DNA of 64,000 bases, from positions 186,001 through 250,000 of the forward strand of contig NZ_JAFBCV010000004.1 in assembly GCF_016907895.1 (NCBI RefSeq), given 5' to 3'. The notes under the pieces were generated by a model. It was not told the DNA's origin. It was given only the letters and a program-made list of their open reading frames with translations, and searched no databases. This document shows positions 55,421-64,000 of the stretch, piece after piece (the stretch's first letter is position 1; each line of letters starts with the position of its first letter). The position numbers and the translations under genes were made by a program. The stretch comes from Shouchella xiaoxiensis. Its GTDB lineage: Bacteria > Bacillota > Bacilli > Bacillales > Bacillaceae_D.

Positions 55421-56509
55421 ATGAAACAAATTGTTCTTTTACCAGGTGATGGAATTGGACCAGAAATTATTAGAGAAGCGAGGCGTGTTTTAGAAAGTGT
55501 TGCTCAAGCTTACGAACATCAATTCTGTTTTAAAGAAGCTTTAATTGGAGGTGCGGCAATTGATGCCACTGGTCAACCGCTTCCTCCAGAAACAATTGAA
55601 GCGTGTTTAACGAGCGACGCTATTTTATTAGGTGCGGTAGGTGGACCTAAATGGGATTCAATTGATTCCTCTATTAGGCCAGAGAAAGGTTTACTTGGGA
55701 TTCGAAAGGAGTTAAATTTGTTTGCTAATTTACGACCTGTTCGAGTCATGAAGCCATTAATAAATGAATCTGCACTTAAGCCTGAAGTACTTGAGGGTGT
55801 GGATTTACTGATTGTCAGAGAATTGACGGGTGGCCTGTACTTTGGTCAGCCGAGTGAAAGAAGAACCGTTGATGGTGAAGATGGTGTTGTTGATACATTG
55901 GTCTACAAAAAATCAGAGATAAAGCGTATCGTTCATACGGCGTTTGAGGCAGCAAGAAAACGACAAGGTCGGGTTCTGTCTGTCGATAAAGCAAACGTTC
56001 TAGAATCGAGTCGCTTATGGCGTGAGACAGCGATAGAAGTTGGAAAAGAGTACCCTGACGTTCTTTTAGATCATATGCTCGTTGATAATGCGGCCATGCA
56101 GTTAATTCGTGAGCCGAAACAGTTCGATGTTGTTGTGACGGAGAATTTGTTTGGCGATATTTTAAGTGATGAGGCCTCGATGATTTCTGGTTCAATCGGA
56201 TTACTTCCTTCCGCCAGCTTAAATGATCGTGGATTAGGATTATATGAACCAGTCCACGGTTCAGCGCCTGATATTGCTGGAACAAACACGGCTAATCCTC
56301 TTGCAGCAATTGCTTCTGCAGCGATGTTGCTTGAACATAGTTTTGGCTTGATTGAGGAGGCGCGGACAATCGAAACAGCGATAGAAACGGCGTTAATAAA
56401 TGGCTACCGCACAAATGATTTAGCTTCTGATTCAAAGAAGGGTATTACAACAATCGAGATGACTGACGCAGTCATTCAATCTATTCAAAAAAAAGCGTAC
56501 TTATCATAG
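55421..56509 (+). CDS. leuB: 3-isopropylmalate dehydrogenase
   Basis: 362 residues, typical length. [11 protein letters not shown] opens the fold, [11 protein letters not shown] follows, and the metal and NAD region is [24 protein letters not shown] with [18 protein letters not shown] after it. It oxidises and decarboxylates 3-isopropylmalate. AGGAGG precedes the ATG, 11 bases after leuA. Confidence 0.97.
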   Translation: MKQIVLLPGDGIGPEIIREARRVLESVAQAYEHQFCFKEALIGGAAIDATGQPLPPETIEACLTSDAILLGAVGGPKWDSIDSSIRPEKGLLGIRKELNLFANLRPVRVMKPLINESALKPEVLEGVDLLIVRELTGGLYFGQPSERRTVDGEDGVVDTLVYKKSEIKRIVHTAFEAARKRQGRVLSVDKANVLESSRLWRETAIEVGKEYPDVLLDHMLVDNAAMQLIREPKQFDVVVTENLFGDILSDEASMISGSIGLLPSASLNDRGLGLYEPVHGSAPDIAGTNTANPLAAIASAAMLLEHSFGLIEEARTIETAIETALINGYRTNDLASDSKKGITTIEMTDAVIQSIQKKAYLS

Positions 56510-56524
56510 GAAAGGATGGTCGTC

Positions 56525-57955
56525 ATGAAGCAAACGATCATTGAAAAAATCTGGGCAAATCACGTCATTGTGGAAGAGAATGCAAAACCTAATTTACTTT
56601 ATGTTGATTTGCATATGATACACGAAGTTACATCCCCACAGGCTTTTGAAGGGTTAAGGTTAGCAAATCGAACCGTCCGCAGGCCAGATAAAACATTTGC
56701 AACAATGGATCACAACGTTCCTACAAAGCATCGATTTCAAGTACAGGACCAAATTGCACAGACGCAAATGGACACATTAGCAAGTAATTGTCATGAATTT
56801 GGAATTGAAATTGTGGATTTGGAACATCCAGAAAATGGGATTGTTCATATTATCGGTCCAGAGCTAGGATTAACACAGCCAGGGCATATTATTGTCTGTG
56901 GAGACAGTCATACATCGACTCATGGTGCCTTTGGTGCAATTGCATTTGGAATTGGTACAAGTGAAGTTGAACATGTATTTGCAACGCAGACCCTATGGCA
57001 AAGTAAGCCAAAAACGCTAGAAGTGAAAGTAACAGGGCAGCTAGGCTTAGGGATTACCGCAAAGGACGTCATTCTTGCGATTATCTCAAAGTTTGGTGTA
57101 GATGTTGGAACCGGCTCGATCATTGAATTTACTGGTGAAGCGATTCGCGGGATGACGATGGAAGAACGAATGACGATTTGCAATATGTCCATTGAAGCGG
57201 GGGCTAAGGCAGGCATTATTAGCCCTGATCAAGTCACCTTTGATTATTTACAAGGCAGAAGCAAAGCACCAAAAGGGAAAGTATTTACTGAAAAAGTAAA
57301 AGCGTGGAAAACATTAGCGACAGACGCGGGAGCCTCATATGACAAATCGATCGAGATAGATGCCTCTGATATTGAGCCGATGGTTACATGGGGAACAAAT
57401 CCTGGGCAGGGCCTTCCTATATCTAAAGAAGTACCGGATCCAGCTGAAGCAAAGTCAGAATCTGAACGACGGGCAATTACCCAAGCGCTTGAGTATATGG
57501 AGCTTGTACCAGGTACAAAACTCGACGCCATTCCCATTCAACATGTATTTATCGGTTCATGTACAAACGCACGTTTTAGTGATTTAAAAGCTGCTGCTGA
57601 AGTGATTCAAGGGAAAAAAGTAAAGGCAGGTGTGAGAGCACTTGTTGTGCCGGGATCCGAACGAATTAAGAAAAAAGCTGAGGACGAGGGGTTAGATCGG
57701 CTTTTTATTGAGGCAGGATTTGAGTGGCGCAGCTCTGGTTGTAGCATGTGTCTAAGCATGAATCCGGACATTGTCCCAGAAGGAGAAAGATGCGCATCTA
57801 CATCAAACCGCAATTTTGAAGGTCGGCAAGGAAAAGGTTCGCGAACACATCTGGTAAGTCCGGCGATGGCAGCTGCCGCAGCAATTGCAGGTCGATTTGT
57901 TGATGTTCGTCAGTTGAAAGGAGCGGGTAATTATGCAACCAATTCGCGTTCATAG
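56525..57955 (+). CDS. leuC: 3-isopropylmalate dehydratase large subunit
   Basis: 476 residues, aconitase family. The [4Fe-4S] ligands are in [13 protein letters not shown] and [25 protein letters not shown] and [11 protein letters not shown] are other family marks. ATG 56525 lies 9 bases after AGGAAAGG; an ATG at 56516 touches that site. The last 23 bases overlap leuD in another frame. Confidence 0.97.
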   Translation: MKQTIIEKIWANHVIVEENAKPNLLYVDLHMIHEVTSPQAFEGLRLANRTVRRPDKTFATMDHNVPTKHRFQVQDQIAQTQMDTLASNCHEFGIEIVDLEHPENGIVHIIGPELGLTQPGHIIVCGDSHTSTHGAFGAIAFGIGTSEVEHVFATQTLWQSKPKTLEVKVTGQLGLGITAKDVILAIISKFGVDVGTGSIIEFTGEAIRGMTMEERMTICNMSIEAGAKAGIISPDQVTFDYLQGRSKAPKGKVFTEKVKAWKTLATDAGASYDKSIEIDASDIEPMVTWGTNPGQGLPISKEVPDPAEAKSESERRAITQALEYMELVPGTKLDAIPIQHVFIGSCTNARFSDLKAAAEVIQGKKVKAGVRALVVPGSERIKKKAEDEGLDRLFIEAGFEWRSSGCSMCLSMNPDIVPEGERCASTSNRNFEGRQGKGSRTHLVSPAMAAAAAIAGRFVDVRQLKGAGNYATNSRS

Positions 57956-58526
57956 GGGAAAAGCTGTTGTACTTGACCGAGTTAATGTAGATACAGACCA
58001 AATCATTCCAAAACAGTTTTTAAAAAGAGTTGAGCGAACAGGGTTTGGGCAATTCCTTTTTTACGATTGGCGATTTTTAACTAATGGTGAAGAGAATCCA
58101 ACGTTTGAGTTGAATCAACCTGAGGCTGAGGGAGCAAGCATTTTATTTAGTCATACAAATTTTGGCTGTGGTTCTTCCAGAGAACACGCCCCTTGGGCGC
58201 TATATGATTATGGTATTAAAGTTATCATTGCGCCAAGTTTTGCAGATATTTTTTATAACAACTGCGTGAAAAATGGCTTGTTGCCAATTGTCATTTCTGC
58301 TGATGAGACAAATGAATGGATGCGCTTAGTTAATGAAGGAACAAGAGATGTGACAGTAGATTTACTTAATCAGAAAATATCTTGTAAAGGAATGGAAACG
58401 TCATTCCATATTGACTCCTATTGGAGAGATATGCTTGTGAATGGTTGGGATGAAATAAGTTTAACATTAAAGTATGAAGAGCAAATTCGTGATTATGAAG
58501 AAATGCAACAAGGAAAGACTCTCTAG
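57933..58526 (+). CDS. leuD: 3-isopropylmalate dehydratase small subunit
   Basis: 197 residues, the swivelling domain of the dehydratase: [30 protein letters not shown] and the [21 protein letters not shown] stretch. It works with LeuC. GAAAGGAG precedes the ATG inside leuC. A terminator overlaps its end and closes the operon. Confidence 0.97.
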   Translation: MQPIRVHRGKAVVLDRVNVDTDQIIPKQFLKRVERTGFGQFLFYDWRFLTNGEENPTFELNQPEAEGASILFSHTNFGCGSSREHAPWALYDYGIKVIIAPSFADIFYNNCVKNGLLPIVISADETNEWMRLVNEGTRDVTVDLLNQKISCKGMETSFHIDSYWRDMLVNGWDEISLTLKYEEQIRDYEEMQQGKTL

Positions 58527-58546
58527 TTTGCTAGGGAGTTTTTATT
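58517..58546 (+). terminator. Terminator of the ilv-leu operon
   Basis: ACTCTCTAG (last codons and stop of leuD) pairs with CTAGGGAGT around TTTG, followed by TTTTATT. Confidence 0.83.
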
Positions 58547-58660
58547 AGGTTTGAGTTAAAAGGGATTAGGGAAGGAATAGCGAATAGAACAAATGAAACA
58601 AGTTGAATAGTCTTGGTAAGCAATGATACATTTAGGGAATAGAGAAAGCAGGCGATAGAT

Positions 58661-59716
58661 ATGTCGGATAACATCAATCAAAATAATAAAGTCATTCTAT
58701 TCCCTGGGCTTGTAAAACGTTTAGTTGAAGAAGGAATGACGGAGCTAAAGGAGAAAAATGCTGAAAAAGCCTTGCACCTTTTTAAAGATGCTGTTTCCTA
58801 TGAACCAAACCATCCTCAAGCTCGGTTTGGAAATGTATTAAGTTTAATTGAATTAAATCGGCAAGGTGAAGCGGTTGATCTGACAAAGGCATTATTAAAT
58901 GAAGGTATTGGCGATTATTATGAAATATTACAAGTTCATGTATCGTTGCTCGTTCAGCTTTCAAGGTATGAAGAAGTCGTTTATTTATTGGAAACCGTTT
59001 TAAGTGAAAATCGATTACCCTCAAAAGATGCAGAAACATTTTATGAGTTGCTTCATTTTAGTAGACAAATGAGTGATTCAAAAGCGTATAATCAAAACTT
59101 GCTTGATCAAGATCATAAACAAGAGACAATTCTTGAGCTGAGAGCAGGTCTGCAGGCGACAAATGAGCCGGCAAAGTGGAAAGCTTTACAGACGGTAAAA
59201 GAATTAAACGTGCATGGTTTATTAAAAGAAGTTCGTAACCTAGTTCAAGATGAATACGTTAATCCCTTAATGCGAACGTTTGGATTGCGTTTATTAAAAG
59301 AATGGCATGATGAGGAACAGCTAACGTTTAATCGTGGAGACGACACATTGACGCTTGTCCCAACATCTCTTGAAGAGCCAGGTGAGCGACAATTAGACCG
59401 AGAAATTAGACAAGCATTGGAAAATCAGTTAGAACAAGATGATCCAACGCTATTGCAAATGGCCAAGCAACTGCACCATACATATCTTTTAATGACATAC
59501 CCCTTTTTACCCGATTCAATGAACGCAAAAGCATGGGCATGTGCGTTTCACCTTGTTGCAGCGGAACAGCTAGGTTTAGATTCTGATGAAGCCAATATGG
59601 TTAGCTGCTACGGCTGTGAACGATTTGAAGTGCTTGCTGCCTCGGATGAGATTGAAGCGTTAGAGCAAGATATTTTACTTGAGTCACAGGAAAATAATCA
59701 GTGGTTTCATACATAA
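58661..59716 (+). CDS. ysoA: TPR-repeat protein, YsoA-like
   Basis: 351 residues, soluble, mostly helical. TPR units are visible near residues 17-50 (MTELKEKNAEKALHLFKDAV and EPNHPQARFGNVLSL) and again near 53-100. The C-terminal half is less repetitive and acidic. The partner is unknown. The position between leuD and tig is that of ysoA in B. subtilis. The ribosome site is weak (AGGCGATAG). Its transcript starts in the 134-base gap after leuD. Confidence 0.85.
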   Translation: MSDNINQNNKVILFPGLVKRLVEEGMTELKEKNAEKALHLFKDAVSYEPNHPQARFGNVLSLIELNRQGEAVDLTKALLNEGIGDYYEILQVHVSLLVQLSRYEEVVYLLETVLSENRLPSKDAETFYELLHFSRQMSDSKAYNQNLLDQDHKQETILELRAGLQATNEPAKWKALQTVKELNVHGLLKEVRNLVQDEYVNPLMRTFGLRLLKEWHDEEQLTFNRGDDTLTLVPTSLEEPGERQLDREIRQALENQLEQDDPTLLQMAKQLHHTYLLMTYPFLPDSMNAKAWACAFHLVAAEQLGLDSDEANMVSCYGCERFEVLAASDEIEALEQDILLESQENNQWFHT

Positions 59717-59737
59717 AAGATAAGAAATTTGTTTCGA

Positions 59738-59765
59738 TTGAAAGATACAACCTTTATGTTATAAT
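59738..59765 (+). promoter_or_regulatory. SigA promoter of tig
   Basis: TTGAAA at 59738 and a perfect TATAAT at 59760 with a 16-base spacer, 60 bases before the tig start. Confidence 0.8.
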
Positions 59766-59825
59766 GGAATGGTTGTCAAAAACGTGATAAAGTAGTCTAG
59801 AATTGATTAGTTGGAGGGAATAATT

Positions 59826-61127
59826 ATGTCTGCAAAATGGGAAAAAACAGAAGAAAATACAGGCGTCTTAACGATTGAAGTTGAAGCTGATAAAGTCAAT
59901 GATGCTTTAGATAAAGCTTTCAAAAAAGTTGTTCAGAAAGTGAATGTACCTGGATTCCGTAAAGGGAAAATGCCAAGAGGTTTATTTGAAAAACAGTTTG
60001 GTGTTGAGTCTCTTTATCAAGATGCTATTGATATCTTATTACCAGATGCATATGCACAAGCGGTTGAAGAATCTGGTATTTTTCCGGTCGATCGTCCAGA
60101 AATTGACGTAGAAACAATTGGAAAAAATGAAGTTCTTATTTTTAAAGCAACCGTTACAGTCAAACCAGAAGTGAAATTGGGAGACTATAAAGGCCTTGAA
60201 GTTGAGGTACCTTCTACAGAAGTAACAGATGAAGATGTTGAAGAAGAAGTTAAAAAACTTCAAGAACGTCATGCTGAACTCGTTGTAGTTGAAGAAGGCG
60301 AAATTCAAGATGGGGATACAGCTGTTATTGATTTCGCTGGTTACGCTAACGGTGAAGCGTTTGAAGGTGGAACGGCTGAAAACTATTCACTTGAGATCGG
60401 TTCAAACTCATTCATTCCAGGTTTTGAAGAGCAGTTAGTTGGTTTAAAATCAGGTGAAGAAAAAGATGTAGAAATTACGTTCCCAGAAGAATATCATGCA
60501 GAAGATCTTGCTGGACAACCTGCTACTTTTAAAGTGAAAATCCATGATATTAAGCGCAAAGAACTTCCTGAACTTGATGATGAGTTTGCAAAAGATGCAA
60601 ATGATCAAGTGGAGTCAATGGACGAACTAAAAGCTGAGCTACGTAAGACGCTCGAAGAACAGAGTAAAATGGACTCAGAAAATGCTGTTCGCGATGCATT
60701 ACTAGAAAAAGCGGCAGATCAAGCTGAAATCAATGTACCTGACGCAATGGTTACGACTGAAACAGATCGCATGTTACAGGAGTTTGGTCAGCGTCTTCAG
60801 TCTCAAGGAATGAACTTGGAGATGTACTTCCAATTCTCTGGGCAGACAGAAGATGACATGCGTGAACAGTTTAAAGAAGATGCAAGCAAGCGCGTTCGTG
60901 TGAATCTTACGCTAGAAGCGATTTCTGAGAAGGAAGATGTTCAAGTTTCAGACGAGGAAATCGATGAAGAAGTACAAAAAATGGCTGATATGTATCAACG
61001 TTCAGCTGATGAAATCAAAGCGTTGCTTTCAGCTCAAGGTGGCCTAGAGAACGTAAGAGGCGACTTGAAAATGCGTAAAGCAATCGATGTTCTAGTTGAA
61101 AATAGTAAAGAGGCAGTTGCTGAATAA
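59826..61127 (+). CDS. tig: Trigger factor
   Basis: 433 residues. The ribosome-binding domain has the signature [19 protein letters not shown] (about 35-55), the peptidyl-prolyl isomerase domain spans about 160-245 ([25 protein letters not shown] in parts), and the C-terminal arms follow. It folds new chains at the ribosome exit. ATG 59826 has GGAGGG upstream; a TTG at 59811 is in the ribosome site and is rejected. A terminator follows. Confidence 0.96.
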   Translation: MSAKWEKTEENTGVLTIEVEADKVNDALDKAFKKVVQKVNVPGFRKGKMPRGLFEKQFGVESLYQDAIDILLPDAYAQAVEESGIFPVDRPEIDVETIGKNEVLIFKATVTVKPEVKLGDYKGLEVEVPSTEVTDEDVEEEVKKLQERHAELVVVEEGEIQDGDTAVIDFAGYANGEAFEGGTAENYSLEIGSNSFIPGFEEQLVGLKSGEEKDVEITFPEEYHAEDLAGQPATFKVKIHDIKRKELPELDDEFAKDANDQVESMDELKAELRKTLEEQSKMDSENAVRDALLEKAADQAEINVPDAMVTTETDRMLQEFGQRLQSQGMNLEMYFQFSGQTEDDMREQFKEDASKRVRVNLTLEAISEKEDVQVSDEEIDEEVQKMADMYQRSADEIKALLSAQGGLENVRGDLKMRKAIDVLVENSKEAVAE

Positions 61128-61475
61128 GTAGAATTGGTACGGGTTTAAACCCGTACTTTTTCTTTTTATTAACAGGCATGTTTTTGTAAGATCTTCATAA
61201 GGTAAGTATGATCGCTTCTGTTTCTGAACAAAATGGTACTGTAATGAAAAAGGAGGATTTCAGCGCAATTACTTGAATTGTACAAGAGGCATAAGTACAA
61301 TAATATAAAGAAACGTTTATAAGCTTTCTTTTACGGCAATAAGAGTTCATACATAATGGTGCAAATTTCTAGAGTGTTGATTCGGTCTATGCTAAAATGA
61401 TTTGACGTTAGTTATTATCACAAGTTGGTATCTACTTGAGCTAAAAAAAGAGAATATCCTGTAAGGGGTGAGGTC
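61128..61475. other. tig-clpX intergenic region
   Basis: 348 bases without a gene. After the tig terminator it holds an AAGGAGG at about 61251 with no start codon at a useful distance, and T-rich sequence before clpX with TAAAAT at 61393 as a possible -10 but no matching -35. No CtsR-type repeat or other operator is recognised. Confidence 0.6.
61137..61165 (+). terminator. Terminator of tig
   Basis: GTACGGGTTT pairs perfectly with AAACCCGTAC, followed by TTTTTCTTTTT. Confidence 0.92.
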
Positions 61476-62747
61476 ATGTTTAAATTTAATGAGGAAAAAG
61501 GACAATTAAAATGTTCTTTCTGTGGGAAAACCCAGGACCAAGTTAGAAAATTAGTAGCTGGCCCTGGCGTGTATATATGTGATGAGTGTATCGAACTCTG
61601 TACCGAGATTGTTGAAGAAGAGCTAGGAACAGACGAGGAAGTTGAGCTTGAAGAAATTCCTAAGCCAAGTGAAATCTGTGGAATTCTTGATGACTATGTG
61701 ATTGGCCAACGTGATGCAAAGAAATCATTAGCTGTCGCGGTTTACAATCATTACAAGCGAATTAACTCAATGGCTCGCTCTGAAGATGTAGAGCTTTCTA
61801 AAAGTAACATTACAATGATTGGTCCGACTGGTAGTGGTAAAACGTTACTTGCACAAACGTTAGCACGTATTCTAAACGTACCTTTCGCAATAGCCGACGC
61901 GACATCTTTAACTGAGGCTGGTTATGTAGGGGAAGATGTTGAAAACATTTTGCTTAAACTCATTCAAGCAGCTGATTATGATGTCGAGAAAGCAGAAAAA
62001 GGAATTATTTATATCGATGAGATCGACAAGGTTGCTCGAAAGTCGGAAAATCCATCAATCACTCGCGATGTATCGGGTGAGGGTGTTCAGCAAGCTTTGC
62101 TGAAAATCCTTGAAGGGACTACAGCGAGTGTGCCGCCACAAGGTGGTAGAAAGCATCCTCATCAAGAATTCATCCAAATTGATACAACAAATGTTCTCTT
62201 TATTTGCGGTGGCGCATTTGATGGAATTGAACAAATCATTAAAAGTCGTTTAGGTAAAAAAGTCATCGGATTTGGTTCAAACGAAGGAAGTCAAGATGAG
62301 TTAAAGCCTGGCGAATATTTATCAAAAGTGTTGCCTGAAGACTTGCTTCGCTTTGGCTTAATTCCTGAGTTTATTGGTCGATTACCAATCATCTCAAGTT
62401 TGACGCCACTCGATACGGACGCGCTAGTTGAAATTTTAACAAAGCCAAAAAATGCTCTTGTTAAGCAATATCAAAAATTGCTTGAGCTTGATGAAGTTGA
62501 GTTAGAGTTTACAGATGAAGCGTTAAAAGAAATTGCTAAAAAAGCGATTGAGCGAAAAACAGGAGCAAGAGGTCTTCGTTCCATTATTGAGGGCATTATG
62601 TTAGATGTAATGTTTGACTTGCCATCACGCGAAGACGCCGTTAAATGTATCATCCATGAAGGCTGTATTACTGAAAATGCTGCACCGATTATTAAATCTG
62701 CTGATGGAACTGAACTTTCTCTTGATAAACCAAAAGAAAGTGCGTAA
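61476..62747 (+). CDS. clpX: ClpXP protease ATPase subunit ClpX
   Basis: 423 residues. A zinc-binding domain ([10 protein letters not shown] and CDECIELC, residues about 11-40) precedes the AAA+ core: Walker [13 protein letters not shown], Walker [10 protein letters not shown], the IGF-type loop KVIGFGSN that contacts ClpP, and sensor 2 [10 protein letters not shown]. It unfolds substrates for ClpP. AAGGGGTGAGG precedes the ATG. A strong terminator follows. Confidence 0.98.
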   Translation: MFKFNEEKGQLKCSFCGKTQDQVRKLVAGPGVYICDECIELCTEIVEEELGTDEEVELEEIPKPSEICGILDDYVIGQRDAKKSLAVAVYNHYKRINSMARSEDVELSKSNITMIGPTGSGKTLLAQTLARILNVPFAIADATSLTEAGYVGEDVENILLKLIQAADYDVEKAEKGIIYIDEIDKVARKSENPSITRDVSGEGVQQALLKILEGTTASVPPQGGRKHPHQEFIQIDTTNVLFICGGAFDGIEQIIKSRLGKKVIGFGSNEGSQDELKPGEYLSKVLPEDLLRFGLIPEFIGRLPIISSLTPLDTDALVEILTKPKNALVKQYQKLLELDEVELEFTDEALKEIAKKAIERKTGARGLRSIIEGIMLDVMFDLPSREDAVKCIIHEGCITENAAPIIKSADGTELSLDKPKESA

Positions 62748-62756
62748 ATGGATTGA

Positions 62757-62791
62757 CCCCCTTTTAGCTTAGGCTAAAAGGGGGTTTTTTT
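62757..62791 (+). terminator. Terminator of clpX
   Basis: CCCCCTTTTAGC pairs perfectly with GCTAAAAGGGGG around TTAG, followed by seven T. Confidence 0.95.
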
Positions 62792-62860
62792 GCTGTGTAG
62801 CAAGCTGTTCAGAATTGGAAATAATGAGCTTCTAAGATTAAGACTAATGAGTAAGCTGAA

Positions 62861-62870
62861 GGAAATACTA
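62861..62870 (+). promoter_or_regulatory. Candidate SigF -10 element of lonB
   Basis: GGAAATACTA fits the SigF -10 form GGNNANAHTR. The matching -35 is poor (GACTA, 14 bases upstream). lonB is a forespore SigF gene in B. subtilis, which is the main reason to propose it. Confidence 0.35.
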
Positions 62871-62898
62871 ACAGCATCATACATCAGGAGGTCATAAA

Positions 62899-64000
62899 AT
62901 GGGGTTTACAACCATTGCATTATTTATTCAGCTCTTTTTTGGAGTCATTATAGGGGTTTATTTCTGGAACCTCTTAAAGAATCAACGCAGTCAAAAAACA
63001 TATATTGATAAAGAATCAAAAATTGAATTAGAAAAAATGCGTAAATTGAGAGCGGTACGATTGTCTGAGCCGCTAGCAGAAAAAGTTAGACCAAAGCAGC
63101 TTGCAGATGTGGTTGGGCAAGAGGATGGACTAAAAACATTGCGGATGGCTATTTGTGGACCGAATCCACAACATGTCATCATTTATGGACCACCAGGTGT
63201 AGGGAAAACGGCAGCTGCTAGATTGGTTTTAGATGAAGCAAAAAGAGGAGGAAATTCGCCTTTTCAATCGACAGCTGTTTTTGTTGAACTAGATGGAGCA
63301 ACATCACGGTTTGATGAAAGAGGGATAGCTGATCCATTAATTGGCTCTGTACATGATCCGATTTATCAAGGGGCGGGCGCTATGGGGCAAGCTGGTGTAC
63401 CGCAACCAAAGCCCGGGGCAGTTACAAAGGCCCATGGTGGTGTTCTTTTCATTGATGAAATTGGAGAACTGCACACAATTCAACAAAATAAATTATTAAA
63501 AGTTTTAGAAGATCGAAAAGTTTTTCTGGAAAGTGCTTACTATAGTTCAGAAAACGATCAAATCCCTTCGCATATTCACGATATATTCAAAAGGGGCTTA
63601 CCGGCTGATTTTCGGTTGATCGCTGCAACTACAAGACAACCAGAGGAAATGCCACCGGCCATTCGTTCGCGCTGTTTAGAGGTATTCTTCAGAGCGCTTG
63701 ATCCGAACGAAATTAAAGAAATTGCAAATCGAGCAGCAGAAAAAACGTCAATGGTTTTAGCTGAAGAGGCTGCTGCAAAGATAGCTTCTTATGCAACAAA
63801 CGGTCGGGAAACCGTTAATATTGTTCAAATTGCTGTTGGAGTTGCTAGGTCAGAGAATCGAACAACAATTACTGTTGCTGATGTAGAATGGGTCGTCCAT
63901 TCGAGTCAACTATCTCCGCGTCCGGAACGAAAAATCCATGAAGAACCTTTGATTGGTTTAGTAAATGGACTTGCGGTGACAGGGCCCAGCAGCGGTGCTC
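62899..64000 (+). CDS. lonB: ATP-dependent protease LonB, 3' end cut by window
   Basis: The first 367 residues are visible. An N-terminal membrane helix (about 5-25) replaces the large N-domain of LonA. The AAA+ core has Walker A IYGPPGVGKTAAA, Walker B GGVLFIDEIGEL and IRSRCLEVFFRAL. The proteolytic domain has only begun (GLVNGLAVTGPSSGA) when the window ends, so the Ser-Lys pair cannot be checked. AGGAGG lies 7 bases before the ATG. It acts in the forespore in B. subtilis. Confidence 0.95.
   Translation, partial: MGFTTIALFIQLFFGVIIGVYFWNLLKNQRSQKTYIDKESKIELEKMRKLRAVRLSEPLAEKVRPKQLADVVGQEDGLKTLRMAICGPNPQHVIIYGPPGVGKTAAARLVLDEAKRGGNSPFQSTAVFVELDGATSRFDERGIADPLIGSVHDPIYQGAGAMGQAGVPQPKPGAVTKAHGGVLFIDEIGELHTIQQNKLLKVLEDRKVFLESAYYSSENDQIPSHIHDIFKRGLPADFRLIAATTRQPEEMPPAIRSRCLEVFFRALDPNEIKEIANRAAEKTSMVLAEEAAAKIASYATNGRETVNIVQIAVGVARSENRTTITVADVEWVVHSSQLSPRPERKIHEEPLIGLVNGLAVTGPSSGA

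Overview
The window comes from a spore-forming, low-GC Firmicute of the Bacillaceae. The evidence is the spore genes sspI, gerE and gerM, a forespore-type lonB, two T-box leaders, an L20 leader before infC, and a gene order that follows the Bacillus subtilis infC-pheST-mutS2-etf-sdh-rph-ilv/leu-tig-clpX-lonB region almost gene for gene (comparison from memory). Several extracytoplasmic segments are strongly acidic, which would fit an alkaliphilic Bacillus of the Shouchella/Alkalihalobacillus kind; that is inference. No transposase, integrase, CRISPR array or prophage was seen.

Layout. 0-7.4 kb: 3' part of thrS, a small minus-strand pair (GrpB family, cupin-like), an OsmC-like gene, and a yknWXYZ-type efflux/stress operon. 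7.4-9.7 kb: L20 leader, infC (ATT start), rpmI, rplT, ysdA-like gene, a VTT-domain gene. 9.7-11.8 kb: acetate-type symporter pair with a cre operator inside its promoter. 11.8-15.1 kb: ysdB with a clear SigW promoter, ysdC peptidase, small membrane proteins, an unknown protein, sspI. 15.2-19.8 kb: rRNA methylase and Phe T-box-pheST. 19.8-25.4 kb: zapA, cvpA-like, polX, mutS2, yshE and an extra 27-residue membrane peptide gene. 25.4-30.5 kb: fatty-acid degradation cluster lcfA-fadR-fadB-etfB-etfA with a cre and a FadR operator. 30.6-37.6 kb: trxA, uvrC, yslB, sdhCAB, thioesterase, gerE. 37.8-40.0 kb: ptsHI with its own promoter. 40.1-46.1 kb: MarR regulator, racE, ferredoxin, trhO, gerM, rph, rdgB, phosphoesterase.

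46.2-48.3 kb is the least conserved-looking part: a strong promoter, a structured leader, a 31-base copy of the 5' half of tRNA-Gly, intact tRNA-Gly(UCC) and tRNA-Arg(UCU), then three minus-strand accessory genes (glycosyltransferase, hexapeptide acetyltransferase, a small protein of unknown role). 48.4-58.5 kb: branched-chain amino acid synthesis, ilvD then a Leu T-box then ilvB-ilvH-ilvC-leuA-leuB-leuC-leuD, with the T-box lying inside the gene series. 58.6-64 kb: TPR protein, tig, clpX and the start of lonB.

Most of the window is core metabolism and information processing. Regulation can be read directly at many points (T-boxes with specifier codons, cre, FadR box, SigW promoter, candidate SigG and SigF promoters, intrinsic terminators). 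I found no clearly new multi-gene system. The items most worth a second look are the partial tRNA-Gly inside a structured transcript, the internal T-box after ilvD, the 27-residue peptide gene and the minus-strand cluster beside the tRNAs.
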